From: Microbulbifer mangrovi
GTDB taxonomy: Bacteria > Pseudomonadota > Gammaproteobacteria > Pseudomonadales > Cellvibrionaceae
Direction of reading: 5' to 3'
Assembly: GCF_002009015.1 (NCBI RefSeq)
Contig: NZ_LZDE01000309.1
Span: forward strand, 1 to 33,431
Length of the DNA: 33,431 nucleotides
Part shown: in pieces, positions 24,558-32,755 of the stretch
Layout of the letters: each line of letters begins with the position of its first letter
Position numbering within the stretch: position 1 is the stretch's first letter
Notes under the pieces: generated by a model
Database searches by the model: none
What the model saw: only the letters and a program-made list of their open reading frames with translations
What the model was told of the DNA's origin: nothing
Position numbers and translations under genes: made by a program

Positions 24558-26747
24558 GTGTTCTCTTTTGGATCTCCCAGTAAGCAAGTCTCTTATCTTC
24601 CCGGTGCACTGTCCCTCGCCATCTGTACTGCACTGGGTTTAACCCCGGCTTATGCCGAGGAGTCTATTTACCGCTCGTTAATCGTGTTCGGGGACAGCCT
24701 CTCTGATAACGGTAATGCCGGTATATTTACCAATGACGATCCGCAGGGTATTTATCCGCGCCAGCCGGCCCCGTCGTTTCTCGCCGATCGTCTCGGGCTT
24801 GCCAAGGAAAACTCCTGTTATGGGCTTGGGCCCAGTTTTGGCGGTGCAATTCCCTGTGCACCGGCACCCGGTACTCTGGATCAGCAATTGCTACAGATCA
24901 GTAATTCAGTCCTTACCAATGGCCCCAACTGGGGTGTGGGCGGTAACCGCACTGCCGATGTGTTACTCGACCTGGTGGGGCCACAGCGCTTCCTCCAGCT
25001 ATTCCCGGATACCACCGTTGCTGACCACAATACCCTGACCACGATATTGCCGGATTCCAGTCGATGTGGAGACGATGGTATTTGCGACCCACTCGCCGGG
25101 GAGAGCCCCTACCTTAGTCCGGCAGAGGTGCTGGCCGCCACTGCCGCGTTCAATGACCCAATGGCCCTGCAGGCCCTGGTGGATGATCCGAACAACAATA
25201 TCACCCTGACCGGGGTACCGTTTGCCACCGGCCAGGGGTACCTCCCCCAGAATACGCCGGTCAGCAGTGATCTCTATTTTCTCAATGCCGGGGGTAACAA
25301 TATCCTCGATGGCGTGCGCAATGGCACCCTGAGCCTTATGTCGATGGAGCGGGCGGCGACCTTTCTGTCCACCGCCGGTAGCGAGCTCAAGGCGGCGGGT
25401 GCCAAATATATTGTGATGACCAATGCCCCCGCCATTGGCAACACCCCTGCGGTCTATTCCCAGGGCGCGGCGGCGATCAATTACGCCAACAGTGGCACCG
25501 AAATGTTCAACGACAGGCTGCGTCGGCAGGTCAACGACGTGGGCAATATCCTGCTGCTGGATCTGGAGGGGGTACTCGAATTGGTGCTGGACGATCCGGT
25601 GGCATTCGGCTTTGCGGATATCAACCAGAAGGATACCTGTTATGTCAATTGCGCCAATCCCCACCCGGTGTACGGCGCCAACGGTACCGACCCCGATGCA
25701 GACATGCTGGTGTTTTACGACGCCATCCATCCGACGCTCGCAGGCCAGCGGTTACTCGGCGACTATTACTACGAAACCCTCACTGCCGCGGTGGGGTTTG
25801 GTTTGCTGCCGGATCTTGGTTACCAGAACTTGCGCCAGCACAGGGTCAATATCGATCACCACCTGATCTCACAGCGTTATCGGGATCCATTTACCACGGT
25901 ATTTTTCGGCGCCAGTCTCGGTTATGCGGAGCTGGGTGCAGGGCCTGCCATCAATGACGAGTACCCGGCATGGGATGGATTTTTTGGCATGAGCTTCGCT
26001 GGTTTCGAGAGTGTCGAATGGGGGCTTGGGATGTCTTATGGCGGTAGTGAATACGAGCCCCGGGGCTTGCGCCTGAGATCCCGAAATTTCAATGTCAGTG
26101 CGTTTGCGCGATGGGACAATGATTTCTGGTTTGCTGACGGCGCGATTGGTTTCTCGGATATCCAGTACGACGACATCAATCGCACCATTTATCTTGGGGA
26201 TACATTCCGTCACCGCTTCAACGCGGATACCGATGGGGAGGGCTACAGTGCCTTCCTGCGCGCCGGCTACAATGCCAGTCGCAATCTGGATAGCCAGATG
26301 GGGCCCTTTGTATCTGCCGAATGGACCCAGATTGACGTCAATGGATTCAACGAAAGAACCTCCATCGACCTCACATACACCGGCACTTTCGGAGAGCGCA
26401 GAGATCCCCTCGGTTTGTGGGTACATGGTCAGGATAGGGATTTTCGCCGCTGCAAGGCCGGCTTCTTCTATAACAGTCCTGAGTCTGCGGAGCACCAGTG
26501 GTTTGGCGAATTCTGGCTGGAACACACCGCCGGTGATGATTATGCCGACCTCGGGATTGGGGTGAATTCCATCTTTAATAACTGGGCGCGCCTGCCTTCC
26601 TACCGCAGTAAAAATGCGGGCATCTTCCAGAACGGGGTGGGTGCCATGGTGGGGGTGAGCGTCAATGAAAAGTTCCGGATCGCCGCGGACCTGCTGGTGC
26701 GCCCCGAAGACACGGTGGGCGGACTGAGTATCAACTATCGATTCTGA
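24558..26747 (+). CDS. EstA-like GDSL esterase/lipase autotransporter
   Basis: Autotransporter esterases of this type sit in the outer membrane with the enzyme facing outward. The 729-residue protein starts at GTG (AAGGAGG 5 bases upstream), has a signal peptide ending at about TPAYA (residue 33), and a SGNH/GDSL domain with FGDSLSDNG (catalytic S47), the GGNN block (NAGGNNILDGV) and the catalytic Asp/His in DAIHPT. The C-terminal ~300 residues alternate aromatic strands (beta-barrel, about 12 strands) and end in INYRF, the terminal Phe recognised by the BAM machinery. Compared with Pseudomonas EstA (~650) it is somewhat longer, mainly in the passenger. Substrate is unknown; rhamnolipid or lipid esters are possible by analogy. 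Confidence 0.93.
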   Translation: MFSFGSPSKQVSYLPGALSLAICTALGLTPAYAEESIYRSLIVFGDSLSDNGNAGIFTNDDPQGIYPRQPAPSFLADRLGLAKENSCYGLGPSFGGAIPCAPAPGTLDQQLLQISNSVLTNGPNWGVGGNRTADVLLDLVGPQRFLQLFPDTTVADHNTLTTILPDSSRCGDDGICDPLAGESPYLSPAEVLAATAAFNDPMALQALVDDPNNNITLTGVPFATGQGYLPQNTPVSSDLYFLNAGGNNILDGVRNGTLSLMSMERAATFLSTAGSELKAAGAKYIVMTNAPAIGNTPAVYSQGAAAINYANSGTEMFNDRLRRQVNDVGNILLLDLEGVLELVLDDPVAFGFADINQKDTCYVNCANPHPVYGANGTDPDADMLVFYDAIHPTLAGQRLLGDYYYETLTAAVGFGLLPDLGYQNLRQHRVNIDHHLISQRYRDPFTTVFFGASLGYAELGAGPAINDEYPAWDGFFGMSFAGFESVEWGLGMSYGGSEYEPRGLRLRSRNFNVSAFARWDNDFWFADGAIGFSDIQYDDINRTIYLGDTFRHRFNADTDGEGYSAFLRAGYNASRNLDSQMGPFVSAEWTQIDVNGFNERTSIDLTYTGTFGERRDPLGLWVHGQDRDFRRCKAGFFYNSPESAEHQWFGEFWLEHTAGDDYADLGIGVNSIFNNWARLPSYRSKNAGIFQNGVGAMVGVSVNEKFRIAADLLVRPEDTVGGLSINYRF

Positions 26748-26758
26748 GGGGGCAGTGT

Positions 26759-26825
26759 GGCGCGGGCGCCGAATTTTCTGCGGTAAACCCGGAAAAATAA
26801 CCGGGCTGCTGCGAAAACCCGCGCC
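26759..26825. repeat. Nested inverted repeat upstream of the aminotransferase gene
   Basis: Three levels of pairing are nested: GGCGCGGG (26759-26766) with CCCGCGCC (26818-26825), TTTTC (26774-26778) with GAAAA (26813-26817), and CCCGG (26788-26792) with CCGGG (26801-26805). The right outer and middle arms are contiguous; the left has a seven-base bulge. It begins 12 bases after the esterase stop and has no T tract, so it may act as a 3' stabilising structure or a regulatory leader. Confidence 0.6.
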
Positions 26826-26901
26826 GTGAAGCGATATCGATTACCTCGCCGGTTGCTACCTTAGAGTGATTGATAACAACGCCAGAAGATGGAATAGCAC
26901 G

Positions 26902-28095
26902 ATGTACACTCCCCGATTCAGCAAACAGAGTCAGGCCCTCCACTCCGCCGACGCCGATGTCTGGGCAGTCAGCGACCGCGCCCATGAGCTGGCGGACAAG
27001 GGGGAAGATGTCATTTTCCTGTGTGTGGGCGACCCCAACTTCGATACTCCCGAGCCCATTCTCGACTTCGCCCGTGCCCGTCTCGGTGTGGGCCGCACCC
27101 ACTACTCGCCAGCTGCCGGTGAGGCTATGCTGCGCCGCGCCATCGCCGATATCGAAAGTAAGGTCAGCCCGCATCCCTGCGACCCCGATGATGTGGTTGT
27201 CTTTCCCGGTGGCACCAACGCGATTTACGCGGTGCTGTCTTGCCTGTTGAATCCCGGTGAACAGATCGTTATTCCAGAGCCCATGTATATTGGCTATGTA
27301 CCGATCACCGATGCGCTGCAATTGGATGTGTGCAAGGTTGCCTGCCCCCCCGAGCAGGGCTTTGCATTCGACATTGAAACCATCAAGCAGGCGATTAACC
27401 AGGAAACCCGCGCGGTTATGATCAATACCCCGGTTAATCCCACCGGTGCCATGGCCACACCGGAGCAGCTGCGCGAGCTCGCATCCTACTGTCGCGAGCG
27501 CAATATCTGGCTCATTTCCGATGAAATGTATTCCATGATTACTTTCGCTCGCCGTCACACCTCCCTACGCAGTGCTGCAGAGCACCTGGATAACGTGGTG
27601 GTAATCGATGGTCTGTCCAAGTCTCACGCCATGAGCGGCTGGAGACTGGGCTGGGCGGTGGCGCAGGGCGAACTGGTAGAGCGTTTAATCGAATACGCCG
27701 GGGCCACCATATTTGGCGTACCCCAATTTATTCAGGAGGCTGCGGCGTTCGCGCTCGAGTTTGATACCTATTTCGTCAAGCAGATGCGAGATGCCTATGA
27801 GAAGCGTCGCGACCTGATTGTCGAGCGTATCAGCAGGATTCCGGGGCTCAGCTGCTATTCGCCGGAGGCCGGCATGTTTGTCATGGTCGATGTGTCTGCG
27901 GTAGCCGATGATGGAGAGGCTTTTGCCGAGGCCCTGCTGGATGCAGAACTGGTATCGGTATTGCCTGGTAAACCATTTGGGCCAAGTGCGGTAAACCATG
28001 TGCGTTTGACCCTGGCTGCCGATGAGGGCGAACTGATGCGTGCGCTGGATCGTATTGAACGCTTTGTCGTGGGCGGTTGTCTCAAGGCGGGCTGA
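26902..28095 (+). CDS. PLP-dependent class I/II aminotransferase (AAT fold type I)
   Basis: These enzymes move amino groups between amino acids and keto acids through a lysine-bound pyridoxal phosphate. The 397-residue protein has the fold-type I markers: FPGGTNAIYAVL near residue 101 for the phosphate-side helix, NTPVNPTG (175-182), SDEMYS (206-211), and the PLP lysine K240 in DGLSKSHAMSGWRLGW, with a later RLT arginine motif for the substrate carboxylate. The ATG at 26902 follows GGAA at 7 bases. The subfamily resembles arginine/pyruvate or aspartate-type transaminases, but the substrate cannot be decided here. An Lrp/AsnC regulator lies immediately downstream on the same strand, so amino-acid-responsive control is likely. 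Confidence 0.93.
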   Translation: MYTPRFSKQSQALHSADADVWAVSDRAHELADKGEDVIFLCVGDPNFDTPEPILDFARARLGVGRTHYSPAAGEAMLRRAIADIESKVSPHPCDPDDVVVFPGGTNAIYAVLSCLLNPGEQIVIPEPMYIGYVPITDALQLDVCKVACPPEQGFAFDIETIKQAINQETRAVMINTPVNPTGAMATPEQLRELASYCRERNIWLISDEMYSMITFARRHTSLRSAAEHLDNVVVIDGLSKSHAMSGWRLGWAVAQGELVERLIEYAGATIFGVPQFIQEAAAFALEFDTYFVKQMRDAYEKRRDLIVERISRIPGLSCYSPEAGMFVMVDVSAVADDGEAFAEALLDAELVSVLPGKPFGPSAVNHVRLTLAADEGELMRALDRIERFVVGGCLKAG

Positions 28096-28122
28096 GGAAA
28101 TTTCTTGCCCGGGGGCTATCGG

Positions 28123-28150
28123 GGGGAATACTTCTTGTGGAGTATTCGCC
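28123..28150 (+). promoter_or_regulatory. Stem-loop between aminotransferase and Lrp-type genes
   Basis: GAATACT (28126-28132) pairs with AGTATTC (28141-28147) around an eight-base loop, flanked by G-rich and C-rich ends that extend the stem after a mismatch. No T tract follows, so it is either a weak terminator or an operator for the regulator gene 82 bp downstream. Confidence 0.4.
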
Positions 28151-28180
28151 CTGCAGAATTACCGTTATCCTTGATCAGTT

Positions 28181-28199
28181 GGCACCGTATACAGGTGCC
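28181..28199 (+). promoter_or_regulatory. Perfect palindrome GGCACC-N7-GGTGCC upstream of the Lrp-type gene
   Basis: Six-base arms flank a centre that contains GTATAC. It lies 29 bp before the GTG start of the regulator, in promoter position, so autoregulation by the encoded dimer is a reasonable guess. Confidence 0.45.
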
Positions 28200-28228
28200 T
28201 TACTGAAAATTACATAAAGAAAATTATC

Positions 28229-28705
28229 GTGAAAGTAGACCGTCACAATCTCAAGATTCTCGAAGTCCTGCAGACCAATGCGCGTATCAGCAACCTCAAT
28301 CTGGCTGACCAGATCGGGCTTTCCGAGAGCGCCTGCCTTGCGCGGGTGAAGAAGCTGACTACTGAAAAATTTATCCGTGAGTTTCAGGCTGAGGTTAACC
28401 TGGACAAGGTCCGTCACGCGGAATTTTATGTGAATGTAGCGTTGAAGCGTCAGGATGCCCGCACCAGTGAAAGCTTCCGCCGTGCGATCAACAAGATCGA
28501 GCAGATTGTATCCTGCGTAAAGATGTCCGGTGAGTTCGACTACATGCTGCGCTTTGTGTGTCCGGATGCGGGCGACTTCAATCGCGTTTCCGAACAATTA
28601 CTGGCAGATGAAGATGCGGCGATCACCCGGATGACCTCCCACCTGGTCATCGAAAAGACCAAGCCGTTTACTGGGTATCCCCTGGAGCTGCTGTTTCAGG
28701 ACTGA
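28229..28705 (+). CDS. Lrp/AsnC family transcriptional regulator
   Basis: Lrp/AsnC proteins form octameric DNA-binding regulators that respond to amino acids. The 158-residue protein has the N-terminal winged HTH (DRHNLKILEVLQTNARISNLNLADQIGLSESACLARVKKL, residues ~4-43), with the recognition helix at SESACLARVKKL, and a C-terminal RAM/ligand domain (~70-150) with VSCVKMSGEFDYMLRF. It starts with GTG and a poor ribosome binding site (AAAGAA). It lies 133 bp after the aminotransferase gene on the same strand, so it probably controls that gene and itself. Confidence 0.93.
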   Translation: MKVDRHNLKILEVLQTNARISNLNLADQIGLSESACLARVKKLTTEKFIREFQAEVNLDKVRHAEFYVNVALKRQDARTSESFRRAINKIEQIVSCVKMSGEFDYMLRFVCPDAGDFNRVSEQLLADEDAAITRMTSHLVIEKTKPFTGYPLELLFQD

Positions 28706-28750
28706 ATATAGTTTTGAGGGCGCTGATGGGGCTGCAGGGCCCCCAGGGAA

Positions 28751-29785
28751 TCACACCACCAGCGAAATGGTGCGATCTATCAGCCACCAGGCCGAAAGCC
28801 CACCCACAATATAGGCGACCGGCAGCGCCGAGGCTGTTGTGGCACTCGTGCCGGTCCTGATCTCCCACAACTGCACCGGCTTTACCCGGCGCAGCAGAAA
28901 CATCAGGCCACAAACCCCGGCGATGAATGCCAGTTGCCCGGCCTCGACGCCGACGTTGAACAGTCCCAGAGACAGGGGAATCGCGTGTTCCGGCACCCCT
29001 ATCTCGGATAGTGCTCCCGCAAATCCCAGACCGTGCAACAGACCAAAGGCGAATGCCACCACCCACGGCATGCGAATGGCCAGCGTCTTGCGCCCTTCCA
29101 GCTTGTGCAGAATCTCTGTGGCGAGGAATACGATACTCAGGGCAATTACCGCCTCGACAGGTGCCTGGGGTACGGATACCACGCCGAGCACCGCCAGTGC
29201 GAGGGTAATGCTGTGGGCCAGGGTGAAGGCGGTGATGGTGGCAATCAGCTGGCGTCCGCCGCTGACCAGTACCACCAGCGCGAGCACGAACAACAGGTGA
29301 TCTATACCCAGTAGGATGTGCTCGACGCCGAGGACAAAATAGGTCCCTGCAATTTCTGCCATACCCGCCCGTTCTTCCACTTCCAGCCGCGTTCGATCCG
29401 GTAACAAGCGACTGACCTGCTCGCGTCCGTCCAGCCAGCTGATGCGTACCAGCGCATCGGTCATAGTGTTCGCCAAGCCATCAATGGCGATGGTACTGCC
29501 GATCAACTGGTCCGGATGAGAAATTTGCCAGCGCTCCACGTAATAGCCGCCGGCCATCTGCGCAGTGGGCAGGCTGTGCTCGTGAGTCTTTTCATCGAAC
29601 TGCACATACAGTGAAAGCCGCATATCCCCGCGCGCGGGTACCCGCCAGGTTACGTCAAACTGCTCGGATGCTGTCTGAATCACGCTCAGTGAAGCGGGGC
29701 GCAGTTCATGGGCCAGAGAAGCGCTGGAGAGTAGCAGCGCTGTAGCGAGGGATACAATAGATGCCAGAAACGCAGGGATTCTCAT
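28751..29785 (-). CDS. HupE/UreJ-type membrane protein
   Basis: HupE/UreJ proteins are implicated in nickel or cobalt uptake. The 344-residue protein has a signal peptide (ending at SLAHE, residue ~26), an extracytoplasmic beta-rich domain (residues ~27-140), and seven or so transmembrane helices. The membrane half holds the family motif HILLGIDHLLFVLAL with the paired His/Asp (about 155-170), a second HSITLALAVL, and ATEILHKLEG and GLLHGLGFAGAL. Here the domain order is periplasmic domain then channel. It overlaps the preceding gene by one base (TAATG), so the two are translationally coupled. Metal specificity is unknown; no hydrogenase or urease genes are present. Confidence 0.88.
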   Translation of the reverse strand: MRIPAFLASIVSLATALLLSSASLAHELRPASLSVIQTASEQFDVTWRVPARGDMRLSLYVQFDEKTHEHSLPTAQMAGGYYVERWQISHPDQLIGSTIAIDGLANTMTDALVRISWLDGREQVSRLLPDRTRLEVEERAGMAEIAGTYFVLGVEHILLGIDHLLFVLALVVLVSGGRQLIATITAFTLAHSITLALAVLGVVSVPQAPVEAVIALSIVFLATEILHKLEGRKTLAIRMPWVVAFAFGLLHGLGFAGALSEIGVPEHAIPLSLGLFNVGVEAGQLAFIAGVCGLMFLLRRVKPVQLWEIRTGTSATTASALPVAYIVGGLSAWWLIDRTISLVV

Positions 29786-30633
29786 TATTCTATGGTCTCC
29801 CCGTTAACTGTCGGTTCGGCGATACTGATCCGGTAGTTCTCACGCAGGGTCCGGTACTGGATCTCCAGGATGTTCTGCTGCTCTTCCACCTGCCAGTCAC
29901 GCAGAACTTCGGCCTTCACTGCGGAAAATTCCGGTTGCTGCTGCGGGGTGGCTTCGGAGATCCGCACCAGATGCTCGCCATAGGAAGATGTGAGGGGGCC
30001 GATCCACTGGTCGGTTTCCAGATCCAGAAACTGTAACGAGAAGTCGCTGCCAAACAGGCGATCCATCCGTTCTGCACTCACATTTTCAAACCGGTACTGC
30101 AGCATGTTGGGATCGCCGAGCTTGCGCGGATCGCTGCCTGCAGTCAGCTTGGTCAGCAGAATTCTGGCGTCTTCGGATACCTCTTTGCGTTTGTCGCTGT
30201 TGAGGTACACCTGTTCGAAGGTGTAGCGGGCGGGGAGGGTGTATTTCTCGATGTTGTCGGTGTAGTAGCGCTGAAGGACGTCTTCTTCGGGTTCGATGGC
30301 ATCTACAAGGTCCTTCGCCAGAAACTCCATTTTCATCCGCATCCTGCGGCGTATAACCGTATCGTTTTCATCCAGCCCCATTTTGACCGCCTCGCGATAC
30401 AGCACTTCCTCGCGCACGAAGTCATCGATCAGCCCGCGTAGTTCCTCCGGTCCCGGAGGCCGCTGCCAGCCGCGCTCGAAGATGGCGGATAAATGTTCAA
30501 TGCGGTTTTGGGTGATGACAATTTCCTGCTCATCTCCCGTGTCGCCACCCTGAAAAAAGCCATTGAGGGCAAACAACAGGCCGCCGATGGCGGCAAACTG
30601 AATACTGGGATCCTTGATCCAGATCAGATTCAT
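29785..30633 (-). CDS. Membrane-anchored parvulin-type peptidyl-prolyl isomerase-like protein
   Basis: The 282-residue protein starts with one membrane-spanning or signal-anchor helix (IQFAAIGGLLFALNGFF, ~11-27), then a SurA/PpiD-like helical chaperone region (~40-130 with FVREEVLYREAVKMGLDENDTVIRRR) and a parvulin-like domain (~135-245, ending in WIGPLTSSYGEHLVRISE). The signature WxGPxxSxYGxHxV is the C-terminal strand of parvulins; active-site residues in the middle look weakly conserved, so it may be a chaperone more than an isomerase. Its stop overlaps the HupE-like start (TAATG), so the product likely helps fold or assemble that membrane protein on the periplasmic side. Confidence 0.85.
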   Translation of the reverse strand: MNLIWIKDPSIQFAAIGGLLFALNGFFQGGDTGDEQEIVITQNRIEHLSAIFERGWQRPPGPEELRGLIDDFVREEVLYREAVKMGLDENDTVIRRRMRMKMEFLAKDLVDAIEPEEDVLQRYYTDNIEKYTLPARYTFEQVYLNSDKRKEVSEDARILLTKLTAGSDPRKLGDPNMLQYRFENVSAERMDRLFGSDFSLQFLDLETDQWIGPLTSSYGEHLVRISEATPQQQPEFSAVKAEVLRDWQVEEQQNILEIQYRTLRENYRISIAEPTVNGETIE

Positions 30634-30965
30634 TCACGAACTCCGGCTTATGCTTTTATGGCGATGGCTCGCTGGGAAAGAATTTCTCTGCCAATCAGGA
30701 TAGTTCAAGAATGAAAATTTACTGTCCCAATTTGCGAAAGGCACCGTTGATCTCCGGCTGGCTATCGGTAGGTGTGGACCGGGGGGGGGGCAATTTGCTC
30801 GGTGGGCTTGGATAGGATCGCAACCCTGTATACAGTTGTAGATCGCACGGGAAGTTTTTGGTGCCGAATGGCGCAGTTTTCCTCGTGTGTGATTATTGCT
30901 GGTTGATATCAATTGTTTATGTAGCTAAATGACGCTACGCAATCGCTGAATGGATGGGCACGCGG
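30634..30965. other. Intergenic region with a G10 tract, upstream of cytochrome c
   Basis: The 332 bp between divergent genes holds a run of ten G residues at 30781-30790 and an exact palindrome CTGTATACAG at 30826-30835. It holds no supported open frame. It must contain the promoters of the parvulin-HupE pair and of the cytochrome gene. Confidence 0.5.
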
Positions 30966-31283
30966 ATGAAATTATCGATACATACCATGGTTTGTTCCGT
31001 TGCAATGGGTTTGGCCGTCAGTTTTTCCACCGTGGCGGTGTCGGAAACGGTTGAGGAGAAATACCAGAGAGCCTGCATGGTGTGCCATGCCGCCGGTGTC
31101 GCCAACGCGCCCAAGGTGCACGATACGGAAGCCTGGAAGCCGCGCCTGGATAAAGGAATGGATGCTCTGTTGGGCTCAATAAAGAATGGATTGAATGCCA
31201 TGCCTCCCGGCGGCATGTGTGCTGATTGCAGCGACGATGACTACAAGGCGCTGATCAAATACATGTCCTCTCCGAAAGAGTGA
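30966..31283 (+). CDS. Small periplasmic cytochrome c5-family protein
   Basis: The 105-residue protein has a signal peptide (MKLSIHTMVCSVAMGLAVSF...), the heme motif CMVCH at 37-41 with axial His, a likely Met ligand in MPPGGM (~79-84) and the extra CADC pair (85-88) typical of cytochrome c5, which forms a disulfide. It should carry electrons in the periplasm, possibly to a terminal oxidase. The ATG at 30966 is chosen as the start of the signal peptide; one at 30954 is in frame. Neither has a strong ribosome binding site. It is monocistronic, between convergent and divergent neighbours. Confidence 0.93.
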   Translation: MKLSIHTMVCSVAMGLAVSFSTVAVSETVEEKYQRACMVCHAAGVANAPKVHDTEAWKPRLDKGMDALLGSIKNGLNAMPPGGMCADCSDDDYKALIKYMSSPKE

Positions 31284-31629
31284 CCCCTCTCGTTTGCCGC
31301 GGGGGTATCAGGCCTCGCGGCGCTCTCCAGGCCCATTGGATTCAGGTGTAAGGCTTCTTTCTAAGGGGGCGCAGCCTGCAACGCTATAGCGGTGTCCCAA
31401 TAAGCCTGCAGTTGGATGGGGGGGGATTGAGAGAGCTTGCAGGAACCTGTCCACAGACGAGGTGGTGACTGGGCTAGTGCCTGCAGAGCAGGTCCTGCAA
31501 GATTTAGTGTGGCCCAGGCGGCGGGTTTTGGCTTGCGGAAAACGAAAAAAATCTGACGGATTTTTTAACTCGCTCTATCGCTTACTGATTTGAACTCCCC
31601 CCGTTTTTTTCCTAGGCAGGCAACCGGTA
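31284..31629. other. Convergent intergenic region with repeated CCTGCA words
   Basis: The 346 bp between the cytochrome and AraC-type genes holds no gene. The word CCTGCA or its complement occurs five times between 31375 and 31499, and a run of eight G lies at 31418-31425. Confidence 0.5.
31545..31566. terminator. Possible A/T-stem intrinsic terminator
   Basis: AAAAAATC pairs with GATTTTTT around TGACG. The stem has almost no GC pairs, so it is a weak terminator at best, but it sits between the convergent stops at 31283 and 31630. Confidence 0.35.
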
Positions 31630-32703
31630 TCAGCTGGGCAATCGCTCTCGTCTGAACTCTGTTGGTGTCTGTTCATGTCGCCGCTTGAACGCCGCATTGA
31701 AAGGGCTGAGGGAGCGGTAGCCGATATCCAGCGCGATGGTAAGCACCGGCAGGTGCGCCTGATTCGGATCGGCCAGGCGGCGGCTGGCTTCGTCGATGCG
31801 AAATTGATTCAGGTACTCATTGAAATTGCGGAAGCCCAGGTGCTTGTTAATCAGGGCTCGCAGTATATGTTCACGGCTTCCCAGTTCCTCGGCCAGCTCG
31901 CGGATGGTCAGCCCGGTGCGGCGGTAGCCACCGTGTTGCATGTGATGCTGCAGGTTTTCAAGTAGCTGGCGCTGCTCCTGGTCAAGGGGTTGGCGCTCGA
32001 TCGTGGTGGCCACAGCCTGTTGTGTATTGTCCGTCTTTGATTCAGGCGTATCGCCCGGGGATGGTTCGGACAACGATGACAGGGATTCCTCCAGCGCCCT
32101 TGGTGACAATGCCAGCAGCCACAGGCAGGCGGCAAAGGCGAGAGTGCTGGCCATGACCGCGTGCAGCGTGGGAATACCGGCAGGTATCGGGAAATAGGAA
32201 AACAGAAATTCTGCGCAGACCACAATCACCATATAGCTGCCGATGGCGATCAACAGGGCGAGGCGCAACTGCCGGCGTTCTGCAACGAGATCTGATTGCA
32301 GCTGCTGTAGCAGCGTCACCAGACCAGCGCCAATCAATCCCAGCTTGAAGGGCTGCGCCAGCGGATAAAGGTAGGGGTGGAGATGGAGCTGGCTGGCCAG
32401 GTCGATGGCCAGTTCTAGGGCGATCAATCCCCAGCCCCAGCGGGGGAACGGGTCTTTTTCCCTGCACAGTTGGTGGGTGAATACCCAGAAGGCACCGGGG
32501 ATCAGCAGGGTAGGGAGGTCGATCAGCAGATCGATGAGGGAGTCCTGGTCATTCAGCAGTGGGCGCAACAGATACAAAAACGCACCGAAGATCAGCATCA
32601 GCAGCCATGGGTTTCTGGCTCGTTGCTGGTGGCCAATTCCGATTCTTGCCGCGGCCAGCAGAAGCAGGCTACAGGCTGCGCCGGTAAAAAAGCTGTAACT
32701 CAT
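31630..32703 (-). CDS. Membrane-anchored AraC-family regulator
   Basis: The 357-residue protein has about seven transmembrane helices in its first ~210 residues (for example SFFTGAACSLLLLAAAR, WLLMLIFGAFLYLL, LRLALLIAIGSYMVIVVCAEF), a polar linker rich in Ser and Pro, and a C-terminal double HTH AraC domain (~255-350) with TIRELAEELGSREHILRALINKHLG and the second helix-turn-helix at LTIALDIGYRSLSPFNAAFKRRHEQTPTEFR. A membrane-bound sensor joined to AraC suggests it reads a signal in the membrane or periplasm and acts on DNA directly. GAGG lies 6 bases before the ATG. Its target genes are not evident from neighbours. Confidence 0.92.
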   Translation of the reverse strand: MSYSFFTGAACSLLLLAAARIGIGHQQRARNPWLLMLIFGAFLYLLRPLLNDQDSLIDLLIDLPTLLIPGAFWVFTHQLCREKDPFPRWGWGLIALELAIDLASQLHLHPYLYPLAQPFKLGLIGAGLVTLLQQLQSDLVAERRQLRLALLIAIGSYMVIVVCAEFLFSYFPIPAGIPTLHAVMASTLAFAACLWLLALSPRALEESLSSLSEPSPGDTPESKTDNTQQAVATTIERQPLDQEQRQLLENLQHHMQHGGYRRTGLTIRELAEELGSREHILRALINKHLGFRNFNEYLNQFRIDEASRRLADPNQAHLPVLTIALDIGYRSLSPFNAAFKRRHEQTPTEFRRERLPS

Positions 32704-32755
32704 CGGGTACCTCGGGTTTATCGTTTTTATACCGGATTGCGTTGCCCTCTACGTG

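Noticed and set aside
30826-30835. CTGTATACAG resembling a LexA box
   Set aside because: LexA boxes need CTGT-N8-ACAG; this has only two bases between the half sites, and the flanking gene is not an SOS gene.
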